Source: Scatomorpha merdavium
Lineage (GTDB): Bacteria > Bacillota > Clostridia > Oscillospirales > Oscillospiraceae
Length of the DNA stretch: 9,291 bases
NCBI GenBank assembly: GCA_018711415.1
Contig: DVIJ01000007.1
Coordinates: forward strand, 1-9,291
Direction: 5' to 3'
Part shown: one piece after another, positions 6,188 to 9,291 of the stretch
Layout: every line of letters begins with the position of its first letter
Numbering within the stretch: position 1 is the first letter of the stretch
Program-made: the position numbers and the translations under genes
The notes under the pieces: model-generated
What the model saw: the letters and a program-made list of their open reading frames with translations, nothing else
Told to the model about the DNA's origin: nothing
Database searches by the model: none

Positions 6188-7468
6188 TCAGTCTCTTTTC
6201 CAGGGGAAGTCCTGCCAGGCGCCGCCGTTCAGGCGGTGCAGCTCCTCCGTCGCCTGCATCCAGAGCTCCGCGGACTCCCGCTCCGGGTAGAACTCGCAGA
6301 ACTCGCCCTCCACAAAGGTGTAAAAACGCGAGACGTCCGTACACATGCCGTAGGTCGGCAGCTGCTTGATCGGCACGAAAAAGCTCCAGGCCGCGCCGCT
6401 GCGCGTCCCCTCGTAGCTGAGGCCCGCCGCGTTCACCTTGAGCTCGCCCTCGCCCACTATCTCGGAGGTGGCCTGGTCTTTCAGGAGCCTGTCCTCCGGG
6501 AGCATACCCAGCTTCACGCGCTCGCGCAGCTCGAAGCCCGGCTCCGCGGCCAGGCGGCGGATGTGCGCGCGCTGCATGTCGAACCAGACGCGCGGCGTCT
6601 CCGGGATGACGCAGTCCGCGTTCTCGGGCGTGAGGTCATAGTATTCGTTGAGGCTCGCGGCGTTGCCGCAGTTCTTGCAGAAGATGCGGTCCCCCTCGCT
6701 GGCCATGACCAGGTCCCTGCCGCACTTCGGGCACCAGTAGAGCAGCTGGTGGAGGTTCCGGGCCATCCGGCCCTTGCCGGCGTATTTGACGCGGGCGGTC
6801 TTGTTCCACTCGTAGTCGTCGTGGTAGAGTTTCTCGTCGAGCTCGGCCTGTATCTCCTCGGCGGAGAGCTCGGCCAGGCGCTCCTTCGTGAAGAGGACGC
6901 CGACCTCCACCTCCACGCGGCCGGGCCTGTCCTCCAGGTCGAACTTCGGCGCGGTGAGGTAGCCGCCCGAGATCTTTGTATACAGGACGGGGACCTTGAG
7001 GCTCTTGAGCAGATGTCCGCTGCCCACGGCGCAGGGCTGGTTCGCCCCGGAGATGCTGCTCATCCCCTCCGGCAGGAGGATGATGCGCCCGCCCTCCCGG
7101 ATTATCCGCAGGATCTGGCGGATGGAGTGCGGCTGCTTTGTGAAGTTCTTCTTCGGCACGGTCTGCATCTGCGTCAGCACGCCGTGCAGGTGGCTGCGGA
7201 AAAACTCGTTGTAGCCCACGACGAAGTTGAAGGTGTCCGGCCAGAAGGCCGGGGCCGTGAACACATAGTCCTCGCGCGAGGCGTGGTTTGAAACGACTAT
7301 GTAGGGCTTGCCCCTGTAGGGTTTTATATCGTCCGCATAGTGGAAGCTGACGGCCAGCTTCTTTCGAAACAGCGTGTTCGCCACGCCCACCATGACCCGG
7401 AACTTCAGCTTGTTCACCGGCTTCAGCTTGCAGCTGTCCACCTTTTCTCTCAGGCTCGGCTTATCCAT
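6188..7468 (-). CDS. PlsC-type acyltransferase fused to a zinc ribbon and C-terminal domain
   Basis: A 426-residue protein whose first half is a 1-acyl-glycerol-3-phosphate acyltransferase-like domain. Its HX4D catalytic motif is NHASRED (His62, Asp67), followed by the acceptor motif LLPEGMSS (131-138). Such enzymes transfer acyl chains to lysophosphatidate at the inner membrane face. Standard PlsC proteins are about 200-250 residues. Here a four-cysteine zinc ribbon follows (Cys246/Cys249 in CPKC, Cys264/Cys267 in CKNC). After that comes a tail of about 150 residues, whose last 85 (GEGELKVNAAGLSYEG to the C-terminus) alternate like a beta-barrel PH/GRAM-type domain (inference). No transmembrane helix is obvious. 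The ATG at 7468 has GGTGGG about nine bases upstream. The gene's promoter is nested in the terminator of the upstream phage cassette. The acyltransferase assignment is firm; the exact acceptor lipid is open. Confidence 0.88.
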   Translation of the reverse strand: MDKPSLREKVDSCKLKPVNKLKFRVMVGVANTLFRKKLAVSFHYADDIKPYRGKPYIVVSNHASREDYVFTAPAFWPDTFNFVVGYNEFFRSHLHGVLTQMQTVPKKNFTKQPHSIRQILRIIREGGRIILLPEGMSSISGANQPCAVGSGHLLKSLKVPVLYTKISGGYLTAPKFDLEDRPGRVEVEVGVLFTKERLAELSAEEIQAELDEKLYHDDYEWNKTARVKYAGKGRMARNLHQLLYWCPKCGRDLVMASEGDRIFCKNCGNAASLNEYYDLTPENADCVIPETPRVWFDMQRAHIRRLAAEPGFELRERVKLGMLPEDRLLKDQATSEIVGEGELKVNAAGLSYEGTRSGAAWSFFVPIKQLPTYGMCTDVSRFYTFVEGEFCEFYPERESAELWMQATEELHRLNGGAWQDFPWKRD

Positions 7469-7489
7469 CCGCTACCCACCGTCCTCTAC

Positions 7490-7525
7490 AAAAAATCAGG
7501 GGCGGGTATCCCCCTGCCCCTGATT
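7490..7525 (-). terminator. Strong intrinsic terminator of the phage-derived cassette
   Basis: On the minus strand, AATCAGGGGC (7525-7516) pairs perfectly with GCCCCTGATT (7503-7494). A further GGG/CCC pairing closes the inner loop, and the stem runs into a six-T tract (7495-7490). It lies 22 bases after the stop of the 87-residue protein gene. The left arm overlaps the -10 box and start point of the next promoter. Confidence 0.85.
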
Positions 7526-7551
7526 ATAAACACATTGTTCAAAAAGTTCAA
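7523..7551 (-). promoter_or_regulatory. Sigma-A promoter of the acyltransferase gene, nested in the terminator
   Basis: On the minus strand, TTGAAC (7551-7546, 4 of 6) is followed after 17 bases by a perfect TATAAT (7528-7523). The -35 box overlaps the stop codon of the preceding phage-type gene. The expected start, about 7516, lies at the end of the terminator's first arm, so RNA made here lacks most or all of that arm and should not terminate. Confidence 0.75.
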
Positions 7552-7811
7552 GCACTATCGCCCCGGCGCTCCAGGAGCGCGAGCCGGACCTCGTGCCTGT
7601 CCACCGCCTCCTCCAGGCCGTCTATCCGCCCGTGCAGGCGCGCGTGACTGCGGCTGTTGTCCCCCGTCAGCGTCTCGAGCTTGCCCGTCAGGGACTCCAC
7701 CGTCGCGCCCAGCTTGGTGATGATGGTGTTCAGCTTTATGATCGGCGTCACCAGGCTTATCGCCACGCCCGCCAGCGCCGCTATGACGCCGAGCGCCGCC
7801 CAATCGCTCAC
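7548..7811 (-). CDS. Small membrane/coiled-coil protein of the lysis cassette (XhlA-like)
   Basis: An 87-residue protein starting with GTG at 7811, three bases after the previous stop, with AGGTGG upstream. Residues 6-26 form one membrane helix (AALGVIAALAGVAISLVTPII). Residues 30-82 are a long heptad-like helix rich in Leu, Glu and Arg (ATVESLTGKLETLTG, then RIDGLEEAVDRHEVRLALLE). A membrane anchor plus coiled coil is the layout of XhlA-type haemolysin or phage lysis accessory proteins, which assist holin and endolysin; no diagnostic motif proves this. It is the last gene of the cassette, followed by a strong terminator. Confidence 0.7.
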   Translation of the reverse strand: MSDWAALGVIAALAGVAISLVTPIIKLNTIITKLGATVESLTGKLETLTGDNSRSHARLHGRIDGLEEAVDRHEVRLALLERRGDSA

Positions 7812-7814
7812 CGC

Positions 7815-8222
7815 TCACCACCTCGCAAAGTTCCCCTGCTCCACTCCGCCGTAGAGCAGCTCGATGTCCTCCAGGTCCGCGCGCCGCCTCGCCAGGTACA
7901 CCGCGCGCAGCTCCTCGTAGCGCTGCTGGTAGAAGCTCGCCGCCGCCGGGTTCTCGTCCACCAGCAGGTTCGCCGCCAGGCCGTAGGGCAGGGCCGAAAG
8001 CCCGTAGTTCTCCTCCACTGGCAGGAGGTCCTCCGTCCCGGAGGCCGGGAGCCAGTCGCTCCCCTCGCCCGTCAGGGTCCGCAGCTCGGCGCACAGCGCG
8101 TTCAGGATCGCCGGCGCGCGCCGCTCATAGTCCTTCGTGTCCGCGCTCTGCGCCCCGCCCTGGGGGTCCAGCTCGTCCATGAGCCCCATCGCCGATGCGA
8201 ACACGCTCTCGACTGTCGTCAT
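7815..8222 (-). CDS. Phage-like protein of unknown function, 135 residues
   Basis: A soluble, mostly helical, acidic protein with no membrane segment or catalytic motif. Segments such as DYERRAPAILNALCAEL (31-47), LPYGLAANLLVDENPAAASFYQQRYEEL (78-105) and the Arg/Asp-rich end resemble small proteins I associate with clostridial prophage structural regions (connector- or tail-adjacent); this is from memory of the pattern and not proof. Start ATG 8222 is preceded by AGGAG with seven bases between. It lies downstream of the holin across a strong hairpin and just upstream of the XhlA-like gene. A structural-type gene after the lysis genes is an unusual order. It could also be a lysis regulator. 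Confidence 0.7.
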   Translation of the reverse strand: MTTVESVFASAMGLMDELDPQGGAQSADTKDYERRAPAILNALCAELRTLTGEGSDWLPASGTEDLLPVEENYGLSALPYGLAANLLVDENPAAASFYQQRYEELRAVYLARRRADLEDIELLYGGVEQGNFARW

Positions 8223-8240
8223 ATGTACGCTCCTTTCCCT

Positions 8241-8272
8241 CCCGCCCGTCCCGATGGTACGGGACGGGCGGG
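8241..8272. promoter_or_regulatory. 12-bp perfect hairpin between holin and the 135-residue gene
   Basis: CCCGCCCGTCCC (8241-8252) pairs with GGGACGGGCGGG (8261-8272) around an eight-base loop. On the minus strand it is followed directly by AGGGAAAGGAG, the ribosome binding region of the 135-residue gene, with no T-run, so it is not a terminator for the cassette. On the plus strand TTTCTC and a TTCTTTTT lie downstream, but no plus-strand gene feeds it. It most likely protects or partitions the cassette mRNA, or tunes translation of the following gene. Confidence 0.6.
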
Positions 8273-8279
8273 GCCTTTC

Positions 8280-8537
8280 TCAGTTCTTTTTGGGCTCCTC
8301 GTAGCTGAGCGCCAGGCGGCTGTCGCCCACTCCCGCTGTCGTCGGGTCCGCCACCACGCCCAGGATCGTCAAAAGCGCGAAGAGCGCGTTCACGAGCTCC
8401 AGCAGCTTCGCCTGCAGGCCCTCCAGCTCCAGCGTGAAGCCGAAGAGACCCGCCGCCACCTGCGCAAGCAGCAGCAGCGCCGGTATGAGCGAGAGCCAGA
8501 ACACCTTGTTTTTGAGCCTGACCTTCCAGTTTATCAT
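8280..8537 (-). CDS. Phage holin, phi-LC3 family
   Basis: An 85-residue holin that forms membrane lesions so that the endolysin reaches the cell wall. The opening MINWKVRLKNKVFWLSLIPA is characteristic of the phi-LC3 holin family. Two membrane segments (about 13-33 and 46-63) are followed by GVVADPTTAGVGDSRLALSYEEPKKN, the family's usual polar tail. The ATG at 8537 follows the endolysin stop by three bases, and its ribosome binding site (GGAGG) lies inside the last endolysin codons, so the two are translationally coupled. Confidence 0.93.
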   Translation of the reverse strand: MINWKVRLKNKVFWLSLIPALLLLAQVAAGLFGFTLELEGLQAKLLELVNALFALLTILGVVADPTTAGVGDSRLALSYEEPKKN

Positions 8538-8540
8538 GCG

Positions 8541-9291
8541 TCATTTACCTCCCGTCAGTCTGTAGAGCATGGTCCAGACCTGCTGGCGCGTGGCGGGAGC
8601 GTCCGGGTTTTCCCCGTCCGAGATGTCCGCCGCCATGACCCAGTCCCGGGCCAGCTCGTTTTCGCTCTTCGCCGGCTCCGGCCCGGGGACCACCTGGCCG
8701 CCGGGCCTGTTCAGGCCCGAGGCCGCGATGAGAGCCGGGTAGTCCAGATATGCCGCATCCATGTCCACGCGGCCCGAGATCCCGGAGACCGAGCCCGAGC
8801 TCGTGTACTGCCAGATCCCGCCCGCCTGCGCGGGCTTTGCCGCAAGGTCCGGCGTGGCCGGCCACTGGGCCAGCCAGATGTCGTACTCCTTCGGGATGGC
8901 CGTGTCGTACCAGCGCGAGAGATAGTCCGGGTTCGTATACACCATCGCGTAGTAGCCCGCCTTCTGCACGGCGCCGCAGAAGGCCCGCGCCAGGGAACTC
9001 ACCAGCGCCTTCGTCACGGTGACGCCGTTTTTCTTCGCCGTGGTCTGGCTGTCACCCTCGTAGTCGAAGGCGAGGGGATAGTCCATCTTGTAGGGCCGCA
9101 CGGCCTCCAGGGCGTAAAGCGCCTCCTTCGCCGCCATCTCCGGCGTGTAGGCGTAGGAGAACCAGTATATCCCGAAGGGGATGCCCAGGCGCTCGCACTC
9201 GGAGGCGTTGCGCCCGAACTTCGGGTCAACGTTGCCCTGGCCGTAGCCCGCCCGCAGCATCGCGAACTCCACTCCCGCGGCCTTCACCGCG
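8541..9291 (-). CDS. GH25 lysozyme-type endolysin with C-terminal SLH-like segment (5' end outside the window)
   Basis: A peptidoglycan muramidase of glycoside hydrolase family 25. Residues are numbered from the GTG at 9287, which is internal; the true start lies beyond the right edge, and the conserved N-terminal DVSxxNGxxD segment (about 20-25 residues) is missing. Visible marks are FAMLRAGYGQG (8-18), FGIYWFSYA (38-46) and the catalytic Asp75/Glu77 in AFDYEGDS. Further marks are YTNPDYL, IWLAQW and IWQYTSSGSVSGISGRVDMD, ending the barrel near 182. After a PGPEPAKSE linker, NELARDWVMAADISDGENPDAPATRQQVWTMLYRL (210-244) matches one S-layer-homology motif. That motif may bind secondary cell-wall polymer; such tails are common on clostridial phage endolysins. 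It is the first visible gene of the lysis cassette. Confidence 0.94.
   Translation of the reverse strand, partial: AVKAAGVEFAMLRAGYGQGNVDPKFGRNASECERLGIPFGIYWFSYAYTPEMAAKEALYALEAVRPYKMDYPLAFDYEGDSQTTAKKNGVTVTKALVSSLARAFCGAVQKAGYYAMVYTNPDYLSRWYDTAIPKEYDIWLAQWPATPDLAAKPAQAGGIWQYTSSGSVSGISGRVDMDAAYLDYPALIAASGLNRPGGQVVPGPEPAKSENELARDWVMAADISDGENPDAPATRQQVWTMLYRLTGGK

Noticed and set aside
6050..7291. Open frame of 413 codons on the plus strand, antisense to the acyltransferase gene
   Set aside because: Composition is low-complexity (Val, Leu, Ala, Arg, His). No ribosome binding site or motifs are evident, and it spans the end of the response regulator, a terminator and the acyltransferase.

Overview
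This window looks like chromosomal DNA from a GC-rich member of the Clostridia, probably a gut Oscillospiraceae-type anaerobe (inference; the genus cannot be read from the sequence). Supporting signs are strong AGGAGG-type ribosome binding sites, near-consensus sigma-A promoters, a PadR regulator, a phi-LC3-type holin, a GH25 lysozyme ending in an S-layer-homology-like segment, and a multi-hairpin intergenic repeat of a style I associate with this group. Almost everything is on the minus strand; only padR and a 51-residue partner are on the plus strand.

Layout from low to high coordinate: (1) the N-terminal 197 residues of a membrane ion-pumping pyrophosphatase (hppA), running off the left edge, with a promoter and a 5' hairpin. 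(2) A cytoplasmic gamma-glutamyltransferase-family enzyme, divergent from (3) a padR regulator that overlaps a tiny membrane protein gene by ATGA. The padR promoter carries an inverted-repeat operator over its -10 and start site, which suggests autorepression. (4) A roughly 206-bp intergenic element with 31-bp perfect inverted ends and five hairpins; its right hairpin serves as terminator for (5) an SGNH/GDSL hydrolase with a perfect-consensus promoter. (6) An OmpR-type response regulator and sensor kinase overlapping by ATGA. (7) A PlsC-type acyltransferase fused to a zinc ribbon and a beta-rich tail. (8) A phage-derived lysis cassette: GH25 endolysin (running off the right edge), holin, a 135-residue phage-like protein and a membrane/coiled-coil protein.

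The enzymes suggest envelope and energy functions: ion pumping by pyrophosphate, gamma-glutamyl or related amide hydrolysis, esterase activity, phospholipid acylation and two-component sensing. The phage cassette is separated from the acyltransferase by a terminator with a promoter nested inside it. The promoter start falls within the terminator's first arm, so read-through RNA would fold and stop while RNA started locally would not. This arrangement, the 206-bp element and the shrunken PadR partner protein are the most interesting items. I did not find a clearly new defence or metabolic system, a CRISPR array, an integrase, a tRNA or an rRNA here.
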